This document shows, piece after piece, positions 18,789-27,263 of a stretch of DNA of 64,000 bases. The notes beneath the pieces are model-generated. The model was not told the DNA's origin, did not search any database, and worked only from the letters and a program-made list of their open reading frames with translations. The DNA is from Nocardia albiluteola. Its GTDB lineage: Bacteria > Actinomycetota > Actinomycetes > Mycobacteriales > Mycobacteriaceae. The stretch's first letter is position 1. Every line of letters starts with the position of its first letter. A program made the translations under genes and the position numbers. The stretch covers positions 1 through 64,000 of the forward strand of contig NZ_JAHKNI010000018.1 in NCBI RefSeq assembly GCF_018860155.1. Reading direction: 5' to 3'.

Positions 18789-19985
18789 ACGGGCGGGAGC
18801 CCGGGTGAGGTGATCGTGGATCGCGCCTTGGGTACGCAGCCGCCGTATCTGCCGCGCTACATGCTCGACAACAGCCAGGGCACCTACTGGCTCAGCCAGA
18901 ATAATCTGTTCCCCAACCACACCATCACCATCGATCTGCTGACCGTCGCCCCCGTACGCGGTGTGCGAATCCTCTTCGGCGACACCCACGGCCGCTATGG
19001 CGGCAGCGGAAGGAGTTACCTACAGTCCTCGATCGATGGCAACACCTGGTCCCCACTGCCCACCGTCGAACCGGCGCCTTCCGTCGAGATTCCCCTCTCA
19101 CCGCCGGTCTCCGCTCGGTATGTGCGACTCCACTGGGCGTTCATCGACCGCGAGGACAAGCTGGCGATCCGCTCCTTCCACGTGGACGTGCCGGGTAGCG
19201 GCGGCACCGAACCCCAGTTGCGCGATTTCGCGCCCGATCGGGTGGCGATCGGTACCGACGAGGCCGTCACCCTGAGCTGGCGCGGAGACGCGGCGTGGTT
19301 CCAGCTGTACTGGGCCGACCGCACCGAGGACGTCACCGACGTACCCGCGGGCCCGGATGGGTTGCGGCGCTGGACTTCTCCACGGCTGCGCACCACGACC
19401 GGGTTCATGATTCAGGCAGGCGGAGAGCTGGGCGATGGGACCAGGACCACCCGTACCCTCACCACCGCGGTGGCCGTGCGCGGCGGTGACGACAGCATCC
19501 GGTCCGCCGACGTGGCGCGCACGCTGCGGGTCGGCGACACTCGCGACAGCATTCTCCTCACGCCCGAACGCGCCGACTTCGCGGTGCCCACGAGCCTCGG
19601 CGAGCTGACCGTGCAGGGATCGCTGACGGCCGGCGATCTGACGCTTACCGCCAGTACGCCTGCGGCCGTGCAGGTTTCACACGCGCTGCGGGCACGGAAT
19701 CTCCGTGTGACGGAGTCGCTCACCCGCTCCGGCACGCAAACCATACAGGCCGTCGGCAGCCAACGACCTGTTGGCACCTCGGCACCCTTCACCGCGCCGC
19801 GAGACGGCTTCCTGCACATCACCAACGCACACGCGACCCTCGATACCCCCTTCGGCGTCTACAGCCGTCGATACACCCTCAGGCCGGGCCAGAGCATGAC
19901 GGTTCCGATGGTGGCCGGAACCCGCTGTGAATTCGACCCGAACCCGATGCGGGTGTACTGGATTCCGCTGGGAAAGGACGTCTAG
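18699..19985 (+). CDS. Discoidin plus Ig-like modular protein, 428 aa (gene 4)
   Basis: Overlaps gene 3 by 4 bp (ATGA). After a duplicated 15-residue leader, residues about 33-165 form a discoidin-like domain (MLDNSQGTYWLSQNNLFPNH, SSIDGNTWSPLP, ARYVRLHWAF). An Ig-like module follows at about 170-265 (VTLSWRGDAAWFQLYWADR, LRRWTSPRL, GFMIQAGG). The C-terminal end has DGFLHITNAH and closes VYWIPLGKDV. The Ig-like and C-terminal parts are shared with genes 5 and 6, so the three are paralogues. No signal peptide. It probably is a binding or structural component acting with genes 1-3. Confidence 0.78.
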   Translation: MTAVRERIPLSAPDLMTAVRARIPLRAPDLTGGSPGEVIVDRALGTQPPYLPRYMLDNSQGTYWLSQNNLFPNHTITIDLLTVAPVRGVRILFGDTHGRYGGSGRSYLQSSIDGNTWSPLPTVEPAPSVEIPLSPPVSARYVRLHWAFIDREDKLAIRSFHVDVPGSGGTEPQLRDFAPDRVAIGTDEAVTLSWRGDAAWFQLYWADRTEDVTDVPAGPDGLRRWTSPRLRTTTGFMIQAGGELGDGTRTTRTLTTAVAVRGGDDSIRSADVARTLRVGDTRDSILLTPERADFAVPTSLGELTVQGSLTAGDLTLTASTPAAVQVSHALRARNLRVTESLTRSGTQTIQAVGSQRPVGTSAPFTAPRDGFLHITNAHATLDTPFGVYSRRYTLRPGQSMTVPMVAGTRCEFDPNPMRVYWIPLGKDV

Positions 19986-19988
19986 GCC

Positions 19989-21230
19989 ATGACCGTCGAA
20001 ATCCTGTCCCGCAGTACGGCTTTCGTCTATTCAGTAGGCACCGTGCCACCGGTGCTGGTGGCCGGGGCCAGCGACCCCGCCGCGCTCACCATCGACCTGC
20101 GACAGGGCCAATACGACCTTACCTTCCGCAGCTTCGAGATCTGGGTGCCCGTCGGTGCCGCGCACACCGACCTCACCGCCGAGGCAACCGGTGTGAACGC
20201 GACGATCTCGGGCGATGGCACCGCGAATTGGCTTCGCGATCGACGCCTCGTGGACGGCAAATTGATCTTCGAGTTTCGCGCGCCGCAGCCCACCGCCATG
20301 CCCGAGGGCTGGACGGGCACGATCACCATCGGGCCGTTCCGGATCAGCCCGACCACCGGCCTGGCTCCGATCGACATCATCGAGGAGACCGGACGGCCCG
20401 TCGACGGCCCATCGTATCGGGCCGCCAGCTTCTCCGTACCGAAGTTCCCGCCCGGCTTCTTCTTCGAAGACCTCGCGCCCAGCCAGCTTTCGGTGCCCAA
20501 TGGGCAGCCGGTCACCCTGGCCTGGCGTGGCTCGCCGGCGAGCTACCGCATGTTCTGGAACGATCGAGACGAGGACGTGACCTCGATCCCCGCCGGAGCG
20601 GACGGCCTGCGCCGCTGGACCTCACCACCACTGTCCGATATCACCGGCTTCCTGCTTCAGGCGACGGTCAGCTCGCACGGCGACAGCCTGGTACACAGCC
20701 AGACCACCGTGGTCACCGTCGGCAATCCGGATCTCACCCCCAGCGCGGTCGACGTCACACGCGCCCTGACGGTACCGCCGGGCACGACGCTGACCCCGAC
20801 GTCGGCGTCGTTCACCGTCCCGGTCACCGCGCGCGAAGTGAACGCCACCGCCGCGGCGGTGCGCGAATGGGAGCCCGCCGAGACGATCCGCACCGGCGAC
20901 CTCGCCTTCACCGCACCGGACAGCACCATCCGGCGGCTGCGAACCCCAGCCGCGGCGATCTGGGACGGCCGCAACGAGGTGCGAATCTTCGGACAGCCCT
21001 TCCCGATTCAGTTGCCCGACCGGCATCGATTCACCACCGACACCTTCATGCTGTTCAATTCTGACTCCACGTCGGCCAATGTGTTCGAGGTGAATGGGCG
21101 CACCTACCGACAGGCCCCCAGGACTCCACTCTGCCTGTTCATCCCGGCCGGTGCCGAGGTCGTGATGCGGCCAAGCACCCAGCAGAGTCCGGGCTGGATC
21201 GCGGTACCGATCACCAATCCCGAGCCGTGA
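19989..21230 (+). CDS. Ig-like modular protein, 413 aa (gene 5)
   Basis: ATG 3 bp after the gene 4 stop, with GGAAAGGA inside the end of gene 4 as ribosome-binding site. The N-terminal 150 residues are a beta domain (LTIDLRQGQYDLTFRSFEIW, FRISPTTGLAPIDIIEETG). The Ig-like module at about 155-250 (VTLAWRGSPASYRMFWNDRD, GLRRWTSPPL, GFLLQATV) is a close paralogue of that in gene 4. The C-terminus (FMLFNSDSTSANVF, ending PGWIAVPITNPEP) matches the paralogous tail. It lacks the discoidin domain and a signal peptide. Function unknown. Confidence 0.76.
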   Translation: MTVEILSRSTAFVYSVGTVPPVLVAGASDPAALTIDLRQGQYDLTFRSFEIWVPVGAAHTDLTAEATGVNATISGDGTANWLRDRRLVDGKLIFEFRAPQPTAMPEGWTGTITIGPFRISPTTGLAPIDIIEETGRPVDGPSYRAASFSVPKFPPGFFFEDLAPSQLSVPNGQPVTLAWRGSPASYRMFWNDRDEDVTSIPAGADGLRRWTSPPLSDITGFLLQATVSSHGDSLVHSQTTVVTVGNPDLTPSAVDVTRALTVPPGTTLTPTSASFTVPVTAREVNATAAAVREWEPAETIRTGDLAFTAPDSTIRRLRTPAAAIWDGRNEVRIFGQPFPIQLPDRHRFTTDTFMLFNSDSTSANVFEVNGRTYRQAPRTPLCLFIPAGAEVVMRPSTQQSPGWIAVPITNPEP

Positions 21231-21256
21231 GTTCGCATGCCGAAAGGTGCCCCGTC

Positions 21257-22501
21257 ATGCCAGACACCGTCCTCGCCGAGCCACTGCTGGGCTTCACCGT
21301 CACACCCGATCCGAATCCCCTGACGGTCAGCCCCGGCGAAGAACCCACGCCCGGTGCCCTCACCATCACCGTGGGCCGTGGTGCCCGGGACGCCTACTGT
21401 CGCGCGGTCACCGTCCGAATCCCGGTCGGCCCCGGAGCCGATGATCTCATCGCCTCCCCCGAAGCCGTAGCGGGCGTGCGCAGCTCCTTCATCGGCGGCA
21501 CCGATCCCGACCACGGGGACGGCTGGAGCGCCGACACGGCCGTCTACTCCAACGGCTACTGCGTGGTCCACACCGAACCATATTGGGAACCGCTGTTCGA
21601 CGGCACCTGGACCGTCGGAATCGTGCTGTCCCACTTGGAGATCAATCGCGAGGTCGGCGAGGCGGAGATCGAGATCGTGGAGAGCACCGGCACGGTCCTC
21701 GGCGACTGGACCGAGAAGACGACCACCGTCCGGGTCCCGAAGTTCCCGCCCGCCTTTGTCTTTCGTGATCTGCGACCCAATGAGCTGTCGGTGCCCGCCG
21801 GTACCACCACCGTTCTACAGTGGGAGGGCAGTCCTGCCGTGTATGTCATGTCCTACCCGGGTGGCAGTGCCGATGTCAGCAACGAGCGCGCGTGGACCAC
21901 ACCCGCACTTCAACAGACCTCCTCGTTCACCCTGCGCGCCACCATCCCCGGCGGCAATGTCACACACGCGCTGAGCACCGTGGTCGCGGTGGGTACGCCG
22001 AGCCTGAAATACCGCGATCTGACCGTCGAGCAACGGCTTTTGGTGGGATCGCCGCCGGCCGCCGAAATCCGCCCCTCCGACGCGATCTTCGATATACCGG
22101 TACACCTCACCGATTCGGCCGTCATCGACCGCTTGCGGACCACCGGCGGCGCGCCGACGGTCACCGGGACGCTCTCGCTCGGCACCGGGATCGCCGATGT
22201 GGGCACGGTGGAACTCGGCCCGAACGCCCAGATCTCGACCTCCGGCACAATCGACCTGCGCGAGGTCCCGGGCCTGCGGTTCACGGGCACTCCCCGCGAC
22301 ATCACCGGCCGCGAATGGACCGCCGACGCCGACGGTTTCTTGCTCGTGACCAGTCCGGAGGGCACCGGGGAAAACCGGGTCGTCATCAATAACGTGGAGA
22401 TCGTCGTGCAAACGAACAGCACTGTCAGCTGTCCGATCCGACGCGGCGACCAGCTGAGCCTTACCCAACCCGCCCAAACCGTCTTGATCCCCTTCGGATA
22501 A
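21257..22501 (+). CDS. Ig-like modular protein, 414 aa (gene 6)
   Basis: Last gene of the operon. The ATG at 21257 is preferred because CGAAAGG lies just upstream and the product then begins MPDTVLAEPLLGFTVTPDPN; a GTG at 21227 overlapping the gene 5 stop is the alternative. The N-terminal domain (PGALTITVGRGARDAYCRAV, IEIVESTGTVLGDW) is homologous to that of gene 5. The Ig-like module is VLQWEGSPAVYVMSYPGG, then RAWTTPAL and FTLRATI. The tail has DADGFLLVTSPEG and ends TVLIPFG. A perfect hairpin follows 5 bp after the stop. Confidence 0.76.
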   Translation: MPDTVLAEPLLGFTVTPDPNPLTVSPGEEPTPGALTITVGRGARDAYCRAVTVRIPVGPGADDLIASPEAVAGVRSSFIGGTDPDHGDGWSADTAVYSNGYCVVHTEPYWEPLFDGTWTVGIVLSHLEINREVGEAEIEIVESTGTVLGDWTEKTTTVRVPKFPPAFVFRDLRPNELSVPAGTTTVLQWEGSPAVYVMSYPGGSADVSNERAWTTPALQQTSSFTLRATIPGGNVTHALSTVVAVGTPSLKYRDLTVEQRLLVGSPPAAEIRPSDAIFDIPVHLTDSAVIDRLRTTGGAPTVTGTLSLGTGIADVGTVELGPNAQISTSGTIDLREVPGLRFTGTPRDITGREWTADADGFLLVTSPEGTGENRVVINNVEIVVQTNSTVSCPIRRGDQLSLTQPAQTVLIPFG

Positions 22502-22506
22502 AGCAC

Positions 22507-22536
22507 CGTGCGGGCATCGAATCCGATGCCCGCACG
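22507..22536 (+). terminator. Terminator of the six-gene operon
   Basis: A perfect 13-bp stem (CGTGCGGGCATCG and its complement) with a 4-base loop (AATC) starts 5 bp after the gene 6 stop. It has no strong U-tract. It marks the 3' end of the 14-kb unit. Confidence 0.85.
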
Positions 22537-22709
22537 CTCGTGTATTCAGTGTGGCGGGGCCGATGCAGGTCCGGGAGCTACTTCTTGCGGAAGTTCAGCT
22601 TGGAGAGGTCGAACGAGAAATCTCCGACCATGCGCAGCACGCGGCACGGACCCGCGCCGGGGCGGACTCCGAACCCCGCACCCGCCGCCGCGGCGCCACC
22701 CACCACTAA

Positions 22710-22922
22710 CGCGTCTTGGAAACCGTCTACTGGGACGCCGGCACCGCCCGGCTCCTGCCGAGATTGATCCGCGGCCGCACCAATGGGCCGCTCCGTCAAA
22801 CCATCTCCGCAGGCGATGCGCGAATTGACCAGCTGTTACGCCATATCCGCCCGAAATTCGGCCGATACTCGGCGACCCTTGCCGCGGACGGTCGGGTTGT
22901 GGCCGCGGTGAAAGTCAGCTGA
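22710..22922 (+). pseudogene. Tyrosine-recombinase (integrase) fragment
   Basis: A short frame reads ETVYWDAGTARLLPRLIRGR followed by TNGPL, matching the linker before the catalytic core in actinobacterial site-specific integrases (WDAGTARLLPRLxxGRxxGPLF). After GPL the similarity ends and the frame runs on to a stop without the R-H-R-Y residues. It is a remnant. On the opposite strand at 22578-22630 a short frame ends FSFDLSKLNFRKK and may be another gene end. The rest of 22537-23037 shows no gene and must hold the promoter of the regulator at 23038. Confidence 0.6.
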
Positions 22923-23037
22923 ACTTGTGTGCCGGGCGAACCGATCTAAATGATAGCCGCTCGGCTGCGGTCCACCCACCACCCGGGTTGACGAGCTGTC
23001 CGGGATCACGCAGGATCGATCTAGAAATGGACGATTC

Positions 23038-26000
23038 ATGCTGGTAGGGCTATTAGGTCCGGTGCTGCTGGAGTCAGCGGACGGGACGAGGACGGCGGTC
23101 GGCGGGCCGCGGGTGCGGGCATTGCTGGGGTTGCTGGCGCTCGAAGCCGGGCGGGTGGTGCCGGCGGCGCGGCTGATCGACGGGGTGTGGGGCGAGAATC
23201 CGCCCGCGGGGACCGGGAATGCGTTGCAGACCTTGGCGAGTCGGTTGCGCGCGGCGGCGCCGGGGACAGTGGTGAGCGACGGCGGCGGTTATGTGCTCCA
23301 GCTGGCGCCCGAGGATGTCGATGTGCATCTATTCACGCGCGGGGTCGAGGCGGGGCGGGCACTGCTCGCGGACGGGGAAGCGGATCGAGCCATCGAGTCC
23401 TTCGATGCCGCACTCGAGTTGTGGCGTGGGGAGCCGTTGGTCGATGTGGGGGAATCGGAGGTATTGCAAGCTGCAGCAGTGCGATTGACCGAGCAGCGGC
23501 TCGAGGCGGTCGAACTGCGGGCGGACGCCTACCGGGCGCTGGGCCGCGGCGGCGAGGTATTGCGTGAGCTGCGCACGGAAGTGACAGCCCATCCGTTCCG
23601 GGAGACACTCGCCGCGCGGCTGGTTCGCGCGCTGGCGGCGACGGGACGGAGATCCGAAGCGGTACAGGAGTTTCAGCGTATCGAGACCCTGCTGTGGGAG
23701 GAGCTCGGCACGGCGCCCGCCGAATTGCTGCGCTCGGCCCTGACCGAAACTCACACGAAAGCACCCCCCGATCCCGGTGCCGCCCTTGATACGGCGCCGG
23801 AATCGGAGCGCACGGGAAACGCGGTGGCACCCAAGACTGTCGAGACATCGACGGTATCCACGCCATTGCTGCGCAGGCCGTGCACCAGCTTCGTCGGACG
23901 CGGACGAGATGTGGACGGGGTGCGGCGGGCGTTGCGCGAGGCCCGACTGGTGACCCTGGTGGGGACCGGCGGCATGGGGAAGACCAGGCTGGCCGTCGAG
24001 ACGATCGGGGCGCACGCCGCGGACTGGGCGGACGGTTACGCGTTCGCCGAGCTGGCCGGGCTCGAGCGGGAACGGGCCGACCGGCCGGCCACGAACGCCG
24101 TCGGAGTCGCGATAGCGAACGCGCTCTTCGGGTTCGAGCGACCCGACGAACTGTCCACGGAGTGGGCCGAAGTCCTGGAGCGCACGCTGTCCGGCCGCCG
24201 AATGCTGTTGGTACTCGACAACTGCGAGCATGTCGTGGAGGCGACCGCGCGCCTGATCGACGATCTGTTGCTGCGGCTGCCCCTGCTGCGGGTGCTCACC
24301 ACGAGCCGGGAGCCGATCGGCGTGGAGGGCGAGCGGCTGTATCCGGTCCGGACCTTGGACCTGCCCGCGGCCGACGCGGATTTCCCGGCGGCCACCGCAT
24401 CGCCCGCGGTCCGGCTGTTCATCGACCGCGCCGCCGTAGCACTCCCGGATTTCACAGTGTCCGAGAGCAATTCCGCGGATATCCGCGCCATCGTGCGCAG
24501 CCTGGACGGCATGCCGCTGGCCATCGAACTGGCCGCCGCCCGCCTGCGGACCCTGCCGCTGCCGGACCTCAGCGCGCGGCTCACCGATCGCTTCCGGCTG
24601 CTCACCAACAGCACTCGCCATGCGGTCCCGCGCCATCGCACCTTGCACGCGGCCGTCGCCTGGAGCTGGGAACTGCTCACGGCTGCGGAAGCCGCTGCGG
24701 CCCGGCATTTTTCGATATTCGCGGGCGGCGCGACCTTGGACGCCATCATCCGGGTGTGTGGTCCGGACGCCATCGACACGGTCACCTCACTGGTGACGAA
24801 GTCGTTGGTGGACTTCGATGGACAGCGCTACCGAATGGCCGAGACCATCCGGGCCTACGCGACCACGGAATTGACCGCGGCCGGCGAGGCGGACGAGGTC
24901 GCCCGCGTCCACGCCGACTGCTTCCTGGAACTCACCGACGCCGCCGCTCACGGATTGCGCACTGCCGCACAGCCCGATTGGCTCGCGCGCCTGATCGCCG
25001 AACACGGCAATTGCGAAACCGCGCTGCGCTGGGCGCTGGACGTCGGCGACGGTGAGCGTGCGGTTCGCCTGTACGCGAATCTCGTCTGGTATTGGCTGCT
25101 GCGCGGGTTGCATGGCGACATCTCCGAACGCCGCCGCGAGGTCCTTGCCGTGCTCGGCGACACACCGCCGCCGGGGTGCACCGGGGCCTATCTGGCCTGC
25201 CGGTACGCCGAGGAGCTGCCGGCGTACTTCACCAACATCTGGTGGGGCCAAATCCGGGAGAACACGGGGCAATTCGAGCGGCTGACCCGCGCGGCCCTCA
25301 CCGAGGATCGGCTCCCGCACCCGATGTTCGTGCTCATACTGGCGCTGCGTGACCTGCTCGGCGACGACGACAGCCTGTTGACCGCGTGCACCACCTCCGA
25401 CGATCCATGGCTACGCGGAAATGCGCTGATAGCAAAAGGTTTCGATGAACTCGGCGGCGACCATCCGGCCCGCGCCCTGCCCACCCTGGAGACGGCGCTG
25501 ACCTGTCTGAGCGCGCACGGTGACACCCGGTCACACAGCCGCGCCCTGATCTCCCTGGCCAGCTACCGGACCCGAATGCTCGGTCTGGACAGCGCCCGCC
25601 CGCTGATCGCGAGCGCGCTGGAACTGCTCAGCGCCGACCTGGGCGCCGGTGAGCGGATGGGCGTGCTGCTCTTCGCGGCGGACATGCACCTGGTCGGCGG
25701 CGATACCGACTGTGCGGCAACCTATATCGACCGGGCCGAGGCCCTGATCACCCCGCACATCATCCCCGCGCCCGGGCGCTTCCTGGCGGCGACGCAGGCG
25801 CAACTGGCGCACCTGCGCGGCAACAACGACCGCGCGATGGAACTGTATCGGCGGATGTCCGAGCATCCGCTCCCCGCCGGCCCGCCACCCGCCGGACGCC
25901 ACGATACCGTCCGCTTCGTGAACCTGGCCTTCGTGAGCACCGCGCACGCGGCGGCCCTGGTCGCGGCGGGCCGGCCGGACGACGCGCTGCGAGAGTTGGC

Positions 26001-26292
26001 CATGCCCCGCGATCTGGCCGCCCAGACCTCGGCGGCGCTGCTGGCCGAGGTCGGTATCGGTTACGCCCTGGTTGCGCTGGCGAAGGGCGCCCCGGGGCGT
26101 GCGGCCCGCATTCTCGGCGCCACCGACCGGATCAACCGGAGGGCCGGGGTGATCCGCATCGGCCCGTTCCGGCGGCGGGCGCTCGACCAGGCGGAAGCGG
26201 CGCTCGGGCCCGTGCGCCTGGGCGCGGAGTTCCTCGCGGGCGCCCGGCTTCCGGACGAGGCGGTGCTCGAACTGCTGCGCACAGTTCGCTGA
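23038..26292 (+). CDS. SARP/AfsR-type transcriptional regulator with NB-ARC ATPase and TPR region
   Basis: Large 1084-aa regulator. Residues 1-90 are an OmpR-type winged helix (LLGPVLLESADGTRT, LLALEAGRVVPAARLIDGVW) and about 95-240 a bacterial transcriptional activator domain (VDVHLFTRGVEAGRALL, AAELLRSAL). After a linker comes an NB-ARC ATPase with Walker A GTGGMGKT at residues 309-316, Walker B LLVLDNCEHV and the GMPLAIELAAARLRTL motif. The last 450 residues are helical, TPR-like repeats. AfsR-type proteins activate secondary-metabolite or accessory operons after an ATP-dependent switch. It may control the four-gene unit that follows or the six-gene operon before it; neither is proven by sequence. 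Confidence 0.9.
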   Translation: MLVGLLGPVLLESADGTRTAVGGPRVRALLGLLALEAGRVVPAARLIDGVWGENPPAGTGNALQTLASRLRAAAPGTVVSDGGGYVLQLAPEDVDVHLFTRGVEAGRALLADGEADRAIESFDAALELWRGEPLVDVGESEVLQAAAVRLTEQRLEAVELRADAYRALGRGGEVLRELRTEVTAHPFRETLAARLVRALAATGRRSEAVQEFQRIETLLWEELGTAPAELLRSALTETHTKAPPDPGAALDTAPESERTGNAVAPKTVETSTVSTPLLRRPCTSFVGRGRDVDGVRRALREARLVTLVGTGGMGKTRLAVETIGAHAADWADGYAFAELAGLERERADRPATNAVGVAIANALFGFERPDELSTEWAEVLERTLSGRRMLLVLDNCEHVVEATARLIDDLLLRLPLLRVLTTSREPIGVEGERLYPVRTLDLPAADADFPAATASPAVRLFIDRAAVALPDFTVSESNSADIRAIVRSLDGMPLAIELAAARLRTLPLPDLSARLTDRFRLLTNSTRHAVPRHRTLHAAVAWSWELLTAAEAAAARHFSIFAGGATLDAIIRVCGPDAIDTVTSLVTKSLVDFDGQRYRMAETIRAYATTELTAAGEADEVARVHADCFLELTDAAAHGLRTAAQPDWLARLIAEHGNCETALRWALDVGDGERAVRLYANLVWYWLLRGLHGDISERRREVLAVLGDTPPPGCTGAYLACRYAEELPAYFTNIWWGQIRENTGQFERLTRAALTEDRLPHPMFVLILALRDLLGDDDSLLTACTTSDDPWLRGNALIAKGFDELGGDHPARALPTLETALTCLSAHGDTRSHSRALISLASYRTRMLGLDSARPLIASALELLSADLGAGERMGVLLFAADMHLVGGDTDCAATYIDRAEALITPHIIPAPGRFLAATQAQLAHLRGNNDRAMELYRRMSEHPLPAGPPPAGRHDTVRFVNLAFVSTAHAAALVAAGRPDDALRELAMPRDLAAQTSAALLAEVGIGYALVALAKGAPGRAARILGATDRINRRAGVIRIGPFRRRALDQAEAALGPVRLGAEFLAGARLPDEAVLELLRTVR

Positions 26293-26365
26293 CAGCGACC
26301 GTCAGCGAACGGTACGGGCGGCACTGGATGCTCGGGACGCGTATCCCACCGATCCAGGAGTTCTC

Positions 26366-26803
26366 ATGTCCGTTGATTCCAGCACGGAATCAGTTGTGTC
26401 CGTCCGTAGTTCTCGCAGTCTCGGTGACCGTCTCGGCACCGCCGGCGCCATTCTGGGCGCGGGGTTCATCATTTCCGTCGGCGGCGGCTATCTGCTGGCG
26501 CCGGAGAAGATGGCCGCCGGATTCGGCCTCCCCGCCTGGCCGAGCGGAGAGGCCGACGGCTTTCTCAACGTCAAGGGGGTCCGCGATGTCGTCACCGGCT
26601 TGATGATGCTGGTCCCCCTTGCGACCGGGCAGCGCCGCACCCTCGGTGCCACCATGCTGACCGTCGCCCTCATCCCGACCGGCGACATGCTCACCATCCT
26701 GGTGCGCCGCGGCTCCACCGCCACCGCGCTGAAGGTGCACGGCTTCACCGCCGCCCTCGTGGCCGCCTCCGGCGCGCTGCTGATGCGCCGCGAGAATCGG
26801 TGA
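26366..26803 (+). CDS. DUF4267-family small membrane protein
   Basis: A 145-aa protein with about four transmembrane segments (TAGAILGAGFIISVGGGYLL, VVTGLMMLVPLATG, TLGATMLTVALIPTGDMLTI, and a last helix near GFTAALVAASGALL). The combination with FGLPAWPS and KGVRDVVTG is that of DUF4267 proteins, whose function is not known to me. A ribosome-binding site (CAGGAG) precedes the ATG. It begins a tight four-gene unit, 8 bp before the next gene. Confidence 0.8.
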   Translation: MSVDSSTESVVSVRSSRSLGDRLGTAGAILGAGFIISVGGGYLLAPEKMAAGFGLPAWPSGEADGFLNVKGVRDVVTGLMMLVPLATGQRRTLGATMLTVALIPTGDMLTILVRRGSTATALKVHGFTAALVAASGALLMRRENR

Positions 26804-26810
26804 GCGCCTT

Positions 26811-27263
26811 ATGAAGACACTGGTCAATACGGCCCACATCTACATGATCATCGGCCTGATCTCCGGGCTCGCCTACCGCGAGGTCACCAAGGCCGAACAT
26901 TTCACCGGGCAGACGGAGCTCAGTGTCGTGCACACCCACGTGCTGGCGCTGGGCATGCTGTTCTTCCTCATCGTGCTGGCCCTGGAGAAGCTGTTCACCC
27001 TCAGTGACCAGAAGAGCTTGTACGCCTGGTTCTTCTGGCTGTACAACGGCGGCCTGGCCATCACCATCGCGGTCATGACGCTGCACGGCACCCTCACCGT
27101 GCTGGGCAGCAGCACCGGTGAGGCGATCGCACTCTGCGCGGGTCTGGGCCACATCCTGCTGACCGCCGGGCTGATCGTCTTCTTCATCACCCTCGGCAAA
27201 TCCATCAGCGACAGCGGAATACCGCGCACCGCAGCGGTATTTGCCGAACAGGAGGCATCGTGA
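26811..27263 (+). CDS. DUF2871-family membrane protein
   Basis: A 150-aa protein with four to five transmembrane helices. The N-terminus (VNTAHIYMIIGLISGLAYRE), the motif TELSVVHTHVLALGMLFF and FWLYNGGLAITI are typical of DUF2871 proteins. The conserved His pair in VHTHVLALG recalls haem or quinone-linked small membrane proteins, but no function is established here. It starts 8 bp after the DUF4267 gene and its stop overlaps the amidase GTG by 4 bp. Confidence 0.82.
   Translation: MKTLVNTAHIYMIIGLISGLAYREVTKAEHFTGQTELSVVHTHVLALGMLFFLIVLALEKLFTLSDQKSLYAWFFWLYNGGLAITIAVMTLHGTLTVLGSSTGEAIALCAGLGHILLTAGLIVFFITLGKSISDSGIPRTAAVFAEQEAS

Noticed and set aside
8663..22501. Contractile injection system or phage-tail cluster
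   Set aside because: No sheath, tube, baseplate, spike, tape-measure or AAA+ ATPase gene is present. Only accessory-like beta domains are seen, so this label is not supported.
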